From positions 494,001 through 558,000 of the forward strand of contig JAQGDQ010000078.1 of the NCBI GenBank assembly GCA_030141605.1: DNA of 64,000 nt, read 5' to 3'. The position numbers and the translations under genes are program-made. Positions within the stretch are counted from its first letter, which is position 1. Each line of letters opens with the position of its first letter. Below the pieces are notes generated by a model that saw only the letters and a program-made list of their open reading frames with translations, was not told where the DNA came from and made no database searches. This document shows positions 39,401 to 47,143 of this stretch, in pieces. Source of the DNA: Tubiluchus corallicola (Eukaryota; Priapulida; Priapulimorpha; Priapulimorphida; Tubiluchidae).

Positions 39401-42400
39401 CATGTACTGGCTACCTGCTGTTATTACCAATTAATAATGATAAAAATAATAATATTTATTTTGTAAAGCGTCTAAATCTAAAAACAATATGACTATATTA
39501 TAATACGATTGACAATATTCCAAGGCACTTCACAAGATTAAACAGTAAGCCTACTAAATTTCATAAAATTAAGTAAATACTTAAAACACACAGATTCACA
39601 AAATACAAGCATATAACAAGAAATCGTTTGATCACTTCAAAGAATGTATACTATTTTAAATAAATATGTTTTAATATGTATTTTAAAAGCATTCATGCTG
39701 GAAAGTGTCCTGATGTTGATAGATAGGCTGCTCAAATGATGAGTTAGATGCAGAAACTTGCAAGTAATAAACCGAGACCACGTCGTAAATAGTAACGGAT
39801 GGCGTAATAACAGTGAATTTGCATGCAATATTTCTCTCTGTGTAAGGTAACCAAAATGGCACTACATGAATGTAATATCTGGCCTTTATTTATACAACAG
39901 CAATTTTAAAAGCAACTTGCGGTGCTTTGTAGCTAGGTTATTCATGTTTAAAAGTAAAAAAACCAGCAGAAAATCACATGAATTTTCGTATACAACACTA
40001 GTGCAAAAACTTGAAGAAAGAAACAGGTTCATCAAAAATGTTGATAAACATTTCACAAATTATACAGAAATTATTGGCCCGATAATAATAGTCCATAATA
40101 TTCTAGGTGTCAGGGCCCTACAGATTACAAAATTTCAGCACTAAACTTTACTGTTCCTATTCGGGCAAACAAAATGAAAATAAAAAACGCTCACTTTAAG
40201 AAAGCAAAATGTTATTGCCTAAAAAGTATAAGCAGTCGAATATAATAAGAGTTATTATGGTTAAAGAAATTTATGCACGATAATGCAGCTGTACTAATTA
40301 GGATTTTTCACTAATATTAAAACAGTAAGATCACGAACCAATTGCTGGAAAATGAAACTTCAGAGAACCCATTACACCAACTGATGAAAATAACAAAAAC
40401 ACAAAATCACGAAATCTAATAAAAATGAAAAAGAAGACTTACACGAGCCGACCTTCGTTTCCCAAAATCATCGCCAAAATCAAAAATTGGAAATTTTTCA
40501 ACTCTACGTTTTTTTGGTCCCTTCTTTTTCTGGTCATTTGCCATGGTTTGGGGAAAAGGACTACCTTTATTAAAACAACATAATCTATTAATGTAACGAT
40601 AAGTGTGACACACAACACTTAGTACTTGGTATATATTAAAGAACGTAGTACCTGTTTCTTCATATTCGGATATGTCTTGAGTACTATACCCATCTCCATG
40701 CTCTAACTCGGACAAATCTTCAAAATCGGTTTTCTTTCCTGCCTCGTTTGCTGATTTGTCTACTAATTGATCAGTTAGTTTTTCATTATTGGCTGTAGCT
40801 GAAACTGGCTGATTACTCAATGATTCGTCGCAATGTGGCTTCGAATTCTTCAAACTGATTTCACAGGCAAAACTCTGTAAATATGGTATTTGTACTTGTA
40901 AGATTTAACATTAGTCTCAGCTATCATGGAGTTAATTCAAAGAAGTTAAATAACTTGGGTTATCGATACAAATACATGCAAAGGAGTTAAATTACTTTGA
41001 ATTAAGGAGTTACATCAGTCATCACAGTCACGTAGAACAGATAGAGATTCAGAGCATAATGTGGAGTGTTTCACTAATTCCCTTCGCTTATTTGATGTTC
41101 AATTGTGTTTAGAGATGGTTGGAAAATGACACTCATCTCTTGATAAACTCTTATTCAGCATAAGAACTTTTTTGAGTCGACATTTGAAGTTCGTGACACT
41201 TCTTTGTTACTATGCTGATTCTAAAGCAGTGTTAAGTCACTGCATAGTAGTGATGGGGGCAATTTTGAAATTTTGTTATTTAATTATAATTTTGTTCTTG
41301 TAATTTGATATCACAATCTTTGCAACGATTTTCGGTGTTTCAGCCATATTTTTCAATGACCTGTGAAATAGAGCCTGTAACTTCTTCACAGCTGCATTGA
41401 TGTCTGCCATTTTCGTACTTGGAAACTACTTTTATAGACATATGCTCTGAAATTTAATGTCACTACAAGTATCACATGCCATCGAATTTGAAGCCCACAG
41501 TTTGCAATACTGTGGTTCACAATGGTGCACATGTTGTGTAAGAGAAAACGAAGAAAAACTGCAAAGATTTAGTTTATTTATGCTAAAATATTGCCTATTA
41601 GTTTTTGTGTAACAGGTATATTTTGCTCTCGATTAATTGAATTGCTGTTTGATTATCAAATAAATCGATATATACATGGTTGTAATTGCAATTAATTCGA
41701 TTGACCTATTAATCTCCCATCACTACTGCATGGCTATACAGAAAAGAGTGTGATACAGAGGTGCGCCAGACGTACGAAACCAAATCTGATGCTACGAAAA
41801 TTCTCATAGATGCAAGCATCAATTTGTCATTTGATACCTGCAGTAATGGCTATTAACTTTTAAAAAAATTTTAAATGCCCAACATTAACCTATTATTCAC
41901 AAAAAACCGTGTTAACTGTAAAATGTAGTTCAAGTTCATAACAACCACTTCCAATAATTTTAAAAGAACAAAACTAACAGCATTTGGCAAAGTTTTAGTA
42001 GAAAGGTCAGAATGAAGGTCAATTAAGCCCTGGCCAAGGCATTTCCAAGAAAGAGATTCCATCGGCTTGCGAAGATGAAGAACAGGCAAAACTTGCTCCT
42101 CGCGAAGTTTCTTACGTTGAATGTCTCGTTTGGTTTTTAAGTCTTCAGCATCCTTCAAAATCTAAACAAATTAACAATGAAAACCAGGATTTCACCCCTC
42201 ACTAGTAAATTTAAGACTCACTGAAAAGCAAAAAACACTACACTGATTATTTCTCTGTTTTATTTGTGGAAGAAAAACTTACAGAACTTTCTTTATTATG
42301 AAAATTTACTGCACCCGATATAGTAATTTAAAACACACATGTCAAAAAACTGCAACAGTAAGTCTAAAATAGTGTAACAAGTATGTATACATTAAAACAG

Positions 42401-45400
42401 GATGTTTAACTGCAATTAGTAAGAATAACAGGCCTTGAATTAATCAGCTATGTGCCCACAGGTATAGAGAAATAAAATATTTGCTGTACCTGCCAAGAGA
42501 TGATACCTACCAGCTTATGAGTTACAAAGCTTACATATGCAGGTTTGTTCTGGATCAAAACAAAGGTTGGAGCAAATTTTATGGTGAAAGTTGAACTAAA
42601 CTTTTTAATCCTGACAAAATGCTATTAGACATTTGCTTGGGCAAATGAGTTGTTTTCTTTGCATAGTTATTGGTACTTTGTCTAACTCATCAAATTGGCA
42701 GATGACAGGTTCAGAAAGAGATTATTTAACAGTGTAAAAATGTAAAAATTTGGAAGAACCTAATCTCTCATAATTGCAGAAATAAACTGCCTCTGATTCT
42801 TTAACAATTTAATTAATATTTTCTTGATGTCTTGCAATGCTATTTATATAAATAATGTGATCACGTAACTGTTGATACAATTTTACGACATATATGCAGT
42901 GGTTTTATATTTACATACATGATAATAAAATTGCAAATAAGATAATAACAACTAGATTTTAGTTACATTACAAGGCTGATCATAATAATGACATCATCAT
43001 TATTCATGCTATCAAAAACATAATTATAAACTACGAACATACCTATCAAAAAACCCAGATCATACCTGAGAAGAGCCAAATGGAATGAACATAGTATCAG
43101 CCCATAACTACTGTATAACTTGATATAAAAGAAATAGCAATGGGCTTACATAGACACAAAAAGCATTCGGTGAGTTAACCTAACAAATTAAGCCTAATCA
43201 AGAATAATTAACTAGAACGGGAAGGAATGCAGGCCTTGTGAGTCTTCAAATACAGTAAATGCATGAGCAAGTAATATTGTAAAGCCAGTCTGCCAGGTGC
43301 ATTAGTAAATGTCTGGTAATCAAATGATGCATGTCGCTTATTTCCCGACATGACATTTAAATTTAGTTATTATAATTGTTTTTTTGTAACTGTCATTCTA
43401 TATGAGATTGTATTAGTGCACATGTGATTTTTTAAATTGTCATTATAACACAATAGTGCATTTTTATGCATTTTCAGCGAACCTTAACTGCAATAAGTAA
43501 ATCCCAACTCTTAAACCAAATGCAATAATCAAATTTTCATAATAATTATAGATATTCAAAAAGTCACGTCAATGAGCAATTCATAGGCATTTATTTGCAA
43601 GAGGCTGATGAATAACAAAATTAGTGCTTAGTAGAACGAAAAATTCATCATTTAGTGATAAAATTAATGCATGGGCAGCAAAATGCCATTGACATTGAAA
43701 CGAATCCTCAGCAAAATGCTCTAAACTTGTTATCTAAACACACATTAAAAATTGTTGATGCAGAAAATAATATCAAACTTGTCAAACCTCAGCAAGTTTA
43801 TCTGTCTCAATGTAAGAAGAGAGAACTGATACATCACAGTGCTGAAAGATCTTTTGTGCATCCCGTCCTAACAGTGGATCAACATCCAGAACCTTCTGCT
43901 TCAGCGCCAAACCTAACAAAAAGGTGTCATCTTTCTCCAAGGCCTTAGCAACGTAGTGCATACAAGCTGAAATGCACAATTGTTGAAATGTACAATTGCT
44001 GAAATGCACAATTGCCGAAATGGACAATAACATAATGTGCAGCCCATGTAATACAGAAGTCGCTTAGTAAATCCAAGAATAATAAATCCAGCTGCTTAAT
44101 ATATCAATTCAGCCTCACATGAAGGTGGATTTATTAAGCGGAGTACACTGTAGTTACAAACTGTGTACCTACATAAATTTTGAATCAATACCCATTATTC
44201 GTATCTGGAGATGATTCACACACTGTTTCTACTAATTAAAAATTAATCATTTCAGAAGTATAATAATATGAAAAAAATTTCTAAGACTTGTCAAAACCTC
44301 TTTTAAAGTACATGATAGTACATGGCATTTTTTGTATGGGATGTACAAACAATGAGTACTACAACAGAACAATTCATTATATCAAAGTATCGTTGGAACA
44401 ATAGTGAATCTCTCATGCCCTCAAAATTTGGTGAGTACGGTCTCGTAGGTCTAGCACAGCTTGCGAAGGGCATGATTGGAGCAGTAACTCGGACAACACA
44501 CTTGGGCGACATCTCTCAACATCCTGTTCAATGAGCTTGTGAGACACCTTTATAGATGCATCAGAAGCATATCTGTTCATTACTGATCAATGCCATGTTT
44601 TTTATCATCTCAGCATCCCTCTATCATTCAGGATAGTTTGACTGCAGGGTTAAAGTCTAGTGAATCTTCAGGCCATACAGTCCAGTTTAACAAATTAATC
44701 CGGAGTTTAAACTCACTGCTCTAATCATACTCCTCAAGACTGCAGAGTATGCAAGACACAAGAGGCTTTCACTTGAAGGCCCAATAGATTCTCTATTGTT
44801 TCTATAATATTTTGATGTAATAAAATGCTTTGTATGTAAACAAGAATGTTTACTAATCATTAGAAAATAAAGATTTTTATTACAAGCAAATACAACAAAC
44901 ATCGCAAGAATAAAGCATAAGTGCAATTTTAAGTAAAAGCTGATTTCTTTCATACCAGGATAATCTCCTAGACCATATAACACATTAACGAGATTTTCCG
45001 TGCATGGCCAGAAATGTGGATTTCGGAGAAGTCCTTCTTCAAAAGCCATTTTGGCAACTAAGAATTCAGATTGAACTAGTGCAGCTTTGCCTATTTCATA
45101 CCATAAAGTGACATCACTGCAATCAATTACTAGAGCCTGAAGAAAAAAGTAAATAGCAGAAATTATAAAGCAGACATTTGTTTAGACATTTCTAGATAGT
45201 TTTCTCATTGTCGTTTAACAAATATATAAATAATTTTACAATTTAAAAATAATACTATTAAAAGTATTAATAACTAACAATTTATCTAGGACAACAGTTC
45301 ATATAGAAAAACTGCCAATGTACTTGAAGTTTGAATGAATTTAATCCAGAAGTTCAACTTAATGATGCTGTGAATGATCCACTAATTTCAATCCATCTTT

Positions 45401-47143
45401 GTAACTTTAACAAAAGAAATCTCACTTAAAGTGAGAAAAGCTTTCAGATACCATACTTACTTTTCAGCATAACTCAAAACGTGACAAAAACGACATTTGC
45501 TTTATAGAATAATGAAGCTCAGAATGTAGAACACGAAGAATGTAACTAAGAGAATTATAGTTTAGACAATTTTTTTGTTATCTCATTTCTATGCTTAATG
45601 AAAATTTTTTATGGTACTTCAGTGATGTTCATTCAGTCATCCAAATATTACTAAAAAATTCAAGATTTTATTTATTTAGCCAAAGAAAACCATTTAAACG
45701 ATTGTGGAATTATGAGTATCTACGAGTATTGCAACATAACACTATAGCATAACACAACTTAGCTCATAAATAATTATAATTGCATGTTAAGGCTGCTGTG
45801 GCTGAGGGGACTTAAAATGACAATACAGATGCAAGACCTAAAGAATACCCAAACAGCACTTAAAGCACTATCCACACATATTTTTTTAAATATGGCACGA
45901 TATCATAAACGAAGACTTGTTAATACAAAAACTAAAATATTTTATTGCTTAAGAATTTGTTTCATCACATTACATCAAAGCATGACTCAAAAATCTAACG
46001 TAATACCTGCAATAAGTACTCCAAAGCACCAACGTGATTTAGCTGCTGCTCACATAAATTAGCTAAATTCTTGTAAATGGAATACTTAAGCCGTAATTTC
46101 ACTGCCTTCTCATCGTTTTCAGTTATTTCCTCGTCAACAACCTAAAGCAAAATGCAAAATAGCATTGAACATTACTATGCAAATGCTAATTACGCAACCT
46201 CATTAAACTTTATTAATACACATTCCTACAAAGGAAATGAAAAGGCATGACTCTTGTATTCACAGCAGTGAACAGATTTCGGAATAAAAAAGCTTAAAAA
46301 AGCACAAAAGTACTAAACTCAGTACACACAACTATATCTTACTATGAGACCAACTAACAATTCATGTTACATCGATGTATAACAAATTTGTTGTACTGCT
46401 GAAAGTAAATTCCATTAGAACAGTATCATACGAAACTTCCGATTTAAAATTTAAATACTTTTTAATCTACATATAGTTTCTAAAAAGTGCTTACTTCTTT
46501 CAAAAAGCCACATTCCAGCAATGAACAAAATGAATTCTTCGCTTCATCTCTCTTTTCCAATTTGACTAACTGCAGAGCTTGATCATACAGCTTGTACACT
46601 TCTTGATACTAAAATATCGTACACAAATTTAATATTGAACATAATTGCATTAAAAGCTAGGATCCACTTTTGCCAGTTCTGGATCCAGTTCCCGATCTAC
46701 AAATTAATGTAAAAGATATTTCATCTGTTCAAACGTTTGTTCATGTGGTTGCATCACCTGTAAATTTTCAGGGTCACTCAGTAATTTTAAATGGAAACAC
46801 TGCAAACGTTGATTTACTGTCATTTTGACCAGTTGATGTGCACTTGGTTTAAACTAAAAAAAGTACGCCAATACATGCTTTTACTGAAAATAGTTGTCAT
46901 GGTTTTGTCAGTTTTTATCTATTTCTTTCGGTTTCTTCTGTACAGGAGAGGTGATCATTTCCAAATATCCCAAACTTTTTTTTCAGCATTTGATTTAATA
47001 AAAAAGCTGTGTAAAATAGCACCACAGTAGAAGCTGGGCTCCTAGTAATTACTAACTTGTGACTCTTCTTTTGCAGTTTCAGACTCCTCCTCCTCACTGT
47101 CCTCTTCACTTGAACTGTCATTTAAAGCTGCAAACTTCAGCAT
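6365..47143 (-). CDS. CABIN1: CABIN1, HIRA-complex TPR scaffold (complete, 36 exons)
   Basis: CABIN1 (calcineurin-binding protein 1; counterpart of yeast Hir3) is a nuclear scaffold of the HIRA-UBN-CABIN1 complex, which deposits histone H3.3 outside replication. In vertebrates it also binds calcineurin and MEF2. Thirty-six exons join in phase from the ATG at 47143 to the TAA at 6365, giving 2,297 residues; the human protein is about 2,220. Conserved stretches occur throughout: [15 protein letters not shown] at the start, [84 protein letters not shown] and [12 protein letters not shown]. The start has an in-frame Met and the acidic-serine run typical of the family. Intron 25 contains an antisense LRR gene. 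Details are split over the next five entries. The only uneasy junction is the donor of exon 15. Confidence 0.96.
8353..12929 (-). CDS. CABIN1: CABIN1 exons 29-35
   Basis: Exons: 12520-12929, 11728-11897, 11072-11182, 10065-10228, 9217-9280, 8920-9081 and 8353-8433 (residues about 1345-1732). Exon 29 is a long, acidic, poorly conserved linker. Exons 30-33 are strongly conserved: [54 protein letters not shown] and [15 protein letters not shown]. Exon 34 has [16 protein letters not shown], and exon 35 ends the conserved core with [13 protein letters not shown]. The splice donor of exon 34 is part of the target duplication of a hAT-like insertion (8669-8912). Confidence 0.93.
8669..8912 (-). mobile_element. 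hAT-like miniature element at the exon 34 splice donor
   Basis: A 244-bp element with imperfect terminal inverted repeats: CAGAATCAGATTTATC at the left end and CAGGGCCGTATTTACC as the complement of the right end. It is flanked by 8-bp duplications CGCTTACC (8661-8668) and CTCTTACC (8913-8920), one mismatch. An 8-bp duplication with CAGGG-type ends is typical of hAT transposons. It shares end sequences with the elements at 21073-21446 and 63014-63373. No coding capacity. Confidence 0.75.
12930..15020. other. CABIN1 intron 28
   Basis: A 2.1-kb intron. At 13360-13600 there is a repeat-like stretch with phrases (GGAACCTAACTCAAT, GCCTTGAGGCTGACTTTAAC) similar to stretches near 20270 and 20930-21060, so probably an old dispersed repeat. 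Near 14910-14970 is one of three copies of another dispersed repeat. No exon was recognised. Confidence 0.5.
14908..14972 (+). repeat. Dispersed repeat, copy 1 of 3
   Basis: The motif begins CGAAACGATCATCGCTCAGT, then AAACATGGTGATTCCTAGAAGCTG. Diverged copies on the same strand lie at 36155-36220 and 58345-58410. It probably is the tail of a retroelement; no family was assigned. Confidence 0.55.
15021..29104 (-). CDS. CABIN1: CABIN1 exons 19-28, second TPR region
   Basis: Exons: 28900-29104, 28276-28377, 26891-26948, 26652-26733, 25489-25554, 24010-24121, 23144-23305, 16994-17197, 16144-16233 and 15021-15196 (residues about 926-1344). This is the most conserved part. Exon 19 has [16 protein letters not shown] and [13 protein letters not shown]; exons 23-25 have [32 protein letters not shown] and [18 protein letters not shown] (TPR-like); exon 26 has [10 protein letters not shown]; exon 27 has [10 protein letters not shown]; exon 28 has [13 protein letters not shown] and [10 protein letters not shown]. 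All junctions are canonical and in phase. Exons 25 and 26 are separated by 5.9 kb that holds the antisense LRR gene. Confidence 0.94.
15298..15462. repeat. Dispersed repeat, copy 1 of 2
   Basis: About 165 bp matching 27117-27285 in the same orientation, with shared blocks TTACCATGAGCATA, AGAAAGCATTAAATTA, CAGCACCAGGAAGA and GGTGCAGCCC/GGTGCTGCCC. Microsatellites lie downstream of both copies. The second copy neighbours a LINE fragment, so both may be LINE tails. Confidence 0.65.
15582..15665. repeat. AAT/AAC-rich microsatellite
   Basis: Imperfect runs of AATAAC and AAT trinucleotides inside CABIN1 intron 27. The Asn-rich open frame across it is an artefact of the repeat. Confidence 0.85.
15694..16090. 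mobile_element. pogo-like miniature inverted-repeat element, 397 bp
   Basis: Left terminus CACTCATACCTTGGTTTGC; the complement of the right terminus is CACTCATATCTCGGTTTGCC. Both ends are flanked by TA (15692-15693 and 16091-16092). A TA target and this kind of 'C-start, ACCTTGGTTTGC' end suit non-autonomous elements of the Tc1/mariner-pogo superfamily. It ends about 50 bp from the donor of CABIN1 exon 27. No transposase frame. Confidence 0.75.
17198..18800. other. CABIN1 intron 25, 5' flank of the nested LRR gene
   Basis: Contains the GAAT/GAAC microsatellite at 17935-18050 and AT-rich sequence resembling old retroelement at 17540-17880. The last 400 bases hold several CG sites (for example near 18460-18680) and probably the promoter of the nested gene. 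No TATA box is obvious. Confidence 0.45.
17935..18050. repeat. GAAT/GAAC tetranucleotide microsatellite
   Basis: A nearly pure GAAT run from about 17962 to 18008 flanked by GAAC and GAAT variants. The minus-strand frames rich in F, I, H and S across it are repeat artefacts. Confidence 0.95.
18801..22376 (+). CDS. Secreted leucine-rich-repeat protein, nested in CABIN1 intron 25
   Basis: Two exons (18801-19404 and 22123-22376) join in phase 1 to give 285 residues. I chose the ATG at 18801 because it directly precedes a signal peptide ([14 protein letters not shown]); an upstream in-frame ATG at 18723 would bury that signal. Next comes a cysteine cap with [14 protein letters not shown] and CPEVTC, similar to an LRRNT, then about four irregular leucine-rich repeats ([46 protein letters not shown]). 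Exon 2 adds an LRRCT-type cap beginning [12 protein letters not shown]. The tail, [18 protein letters not shown], is a C-terminal hydrophobic stretch without a basic cytoplasmic end, suggesting a GPI anchor. It is probably a cell-surface adhesion or recognition protein; the exact family is not known to me. A donor TCAG|GTAACT and acceptor TTTCAG support the intron. Confidence 0.85.
20481..20624 (-). other. Exon-like open segment of unknown identity
   Basis: On the minus strand, 144 nt lie between a TTTTATAG acceptor and a GAAG|GTAAGAA donor and are open in one frame (phase 1 in, phase 1 out; contains [20 protein letters not shown]). I recognise no family. It does not fit CABIN1: the surrounding CABIN1 intron is phase 0, and in that phase the segment hits a stop. 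It may be an exon of an unidentified gene, a fossil exon or chance. Confidence 0.3.
21073..21446 (+). mobile_element. hAT-like miniature element, 374 bp
   Basis: Ends are CAGGGTCGGATTA and TAATCAGGCCCTG, inverted repeats of each other with two mismatches. Flanking 8-bp duplications are ACTATGGT (21065-21072) and ACTATGGC (21447-21454). It is related along its length to 63014-63373, with shared blocks such as CACGAGTAAAAAATATTCAA and CCATAATTTCATTA. It is non-coding. Confidence 0.85.
21815..22105. repeat. CCAA/TCAA-rich low-complexity stretch
   Basis: Degenerate repeats of CCAA, TCAA and AATC units in the nested gene's intron, ending just before its exon 2 acceptor. Confidence 0.7.
22377..23143. 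other. 3' flank of the nested gene
   Basis: AATAAA at 22685-22690 is about 310 nt past the LRR stop and is a plausible poly(A) signal. CABIN1 exon 25 follows at 23144 on the other strand, so the two transcripts need not overlap in exons. An 18-bp direct repeat (GTATTTCGCACATAGT) lies at about 22588-22619. Confidence 0.5.
24405..25244. mobile_element. pogo/Tigger-like non-autonomous element, 840 bp
   Basis: Left end CAGTCAAACCCCATTATAAC; the complement of the right end is CAGTCAAATCTCTTTATAAC. TA duplications flank it (24403-24404 and 25245-25246). Subterminal phrases like GTTATAACGCC recur inside. This end type is characteristic of pogo/Tigger elements. The 75-codon frame within shows no transposase motif. 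It lies in CABIN1 intron 23. Confidence 0.8.
27117..27285. repeat. Dispersed repeat, copy 2 of 2
   Basis: Matches 15298-15462 in the same orientation. It is followed by the long CT microsatellite and, further right, a minus-strand LINE fragment, for which it may be the 3' tail. Confidence 0.6.
27337..27520. repeat. CT dinucleotide run passing into a TCAC run
   Basis: About 90 bp of nearly pure CT (27357-27446) followed by about 70 bp of ACTC tetranucleotides. It lies in CABIN1 intron 20. The Leu/Ser and Arg/Glu frames across it are artefacts. Confidence 0.98.
27540..28060 (-). mobile_element. LINE reverse-transcriptase C-terminal fragment
   Basis: On the minus strand a translation contains [14 protein letters not shown], then [20 protein letters not shown]. 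That follows the end of LINE ORF2 proteins (YNTRN...WNSLPesIKtasSLntFKkkLK). The segment from about 27770 to 27540 would be its 3' tail. It is truncated and inactive. It lies in CABIN1 intron 20. Confidence 0.6.
30317..30359. repeat. Compact nested stem-loop
   Basis: Outer 9-bp arms AAGGGTAGC (30317-30325) and GCTACCCTT (30351-30359) enclose an inner 5-bp hairpin GACCA-AA-TGGTC. It lies in CABIN1 intron 18. It could be part of a tRNA-like repeat or chance. Confidence 0.45.
31543..39256 (-). CDS. CABIN1: CABIN1 exons 9-18, central region
   Basis: Exons: 39118-39256, 38795-38939, 37885-38088, 37051-37258, 36304-36400, 34964-35181, 34519-34624, 34225-34390, 32702-32878 and 31543-31635 (residues about 409-925). 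Landmarks are [64 protein letters not shown] and [10 protein letters not shown], each matching the corresponding human block. The exon 15 end is uncertain. A GTTAGT donor at 34542-34543 gives phase 0, but exon 16 is open only in phase 1; the GTAGAT donor just after 34519 adds eight to nine residues and restores phase. Exon 16 could begin at 34390 or 34381. A broken copy of exon 12 lies upstream of it in intron 11. Confidence 0.88.
31733..31820. repeat. Telomere-like CCTAAC/CCTAAT repeats
   Basis: A run of CCTAACCCTAACCCTAGG, CCTAACCCTAATCC and CCTAATCCTAAT units: degenerate copies of the common animal telomere repeat (CCCTAA on this strand). It lies in CABIN1 intron 17, about 100 bp from exon 18. 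Confidence 0.75.
33268..33540 (-). mobile_element. tRNA-derived SINE with GAT-repeat tail
   Basis: Read on the minus strand, the head AGTGGTTACGCATTCGCTTT, then GGGAAGTCGTGAGTTTGATGC, resembles a tRNA with A box and a weakened B box. A unique body follows, and the 3' end is AAAGGTTATCATCATCTTCATC, a simple repeat. This head-body-repeat tail order is typical of SINEs. It lies in CABIN1 intron 16. Confidence 0.65.
34793..34876. repeat. GA-rich microsatellite
   Basis: Imperfect GAGA and GGGAGA units in CABIN1 intron 14, about 90 bp from exon 14. On the CABIN1 strand it reads as a CT-rich tract. Confidence 0.95.
36155..36220 (+). repeat. Dispersed repeat, copy 2 of 3
   Basis: AAACGATCGCTTGCGCTATA, then AAACACCCATGATGATTCCTAGAGGCTG; related to 14908-14972 and 58345-58410. 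In CABIN1 intron 13. Confidence 0.55.
37306..37394 (-). pseudogene. Decayed partial copy of CABIN1 exon 12
   Basis: These 89 bases match CABIN1 exon 12 (37131-37221) at roughly four of five positions in the same orientation, about 175 bp upstream in the transcript, inside intron 11. Shared blocks include CTTTTATCATAC and GTAAATGGTCAAA. Relative to the exon the copy has lost single bases at two places, so it cannot be read in frame, and it lacks the exon's acceptor. It is best explained as a local tandem duplication of part of the exon followed by decay. Confidence 0.8.
39430..39830 (-). mobile_element. LINE 3' fragment with ATT-rich tail
   Basis: On the minus strand, a degenerate translation holds [20 protein letters not shown], fitting the LINE C-terminal pattern 'SLP..IR...SL.sFKs.LKT'. 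Downstream come AAGTGCCTTGGAATATTG and GACGCTTTACAAA followed by an ATTATT-type tail, a usual LINE 3' end. It lies in CABIN1 intron 8. Confidence 0.55.
40443..47143 (-). CDS. CABIN1: CABIN1 exons 1-8, N-terminal TPR region
   Basis: Exons: 47057-47143, 46495-46608, 46007-46141, 44956-45136, 43788-43966, 41979-42161, 40652-40874 and 40443-40564 (residues 1-408). After an acidic start (residues 10-20 nearly all S, E and D), residues about 30-220 form TPR helices: [36 protein letters not shown] and [17 protein letters not shown] in exon 6 matches human WKCLGESL. Exon 7 is a poorly conserved, acidic linker. Exon 8 is lysine-rich and ends in KRRSAR, completed as KRRSARV by exon 9, a conserved basic motif. 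The exon 5 acceptor lies in a 16-bp tandem repeat. The exon 8 acceptor was chosen two bases before an alternative AG because only it keeps the frame. Confidence 0.92.
42162..43787. other. CABIN1 intron 5
   Basis: A 1.6-kb AT-rich intron. No exon, RNA gene or clear repeat was recognised. Confidence 0.5.
43969..44032. repeat. 16-bp tandem repeat at the exon 5 acceptor
   Basis: Four 16-bp units of the form GAAATGCACAATTGCT (43969-43984, 43985-44000, 44001-44016, 44017-44032). On the CABIN1 strand each reads ...CAATTGTGCATTTC, and the unit nearest exon 5 supplies its AG acceptor at 43967-43968. Confidence 0.9.
44365..44828. repeat. Pair of diverged repeats in inverted orientation
   Basis: 44365-44495 resembles the complement of 44700-44828. 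Shared features are ACAATAG-GAATCT, a GCATG/GTATGATT-GAGCAGT-A block and ATATCAAAGTAT/ACATCAAAATAT. Divergence is high. It is probably two insertions of one repeat in CABIN1 intron 4. Confidence 0.5.
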
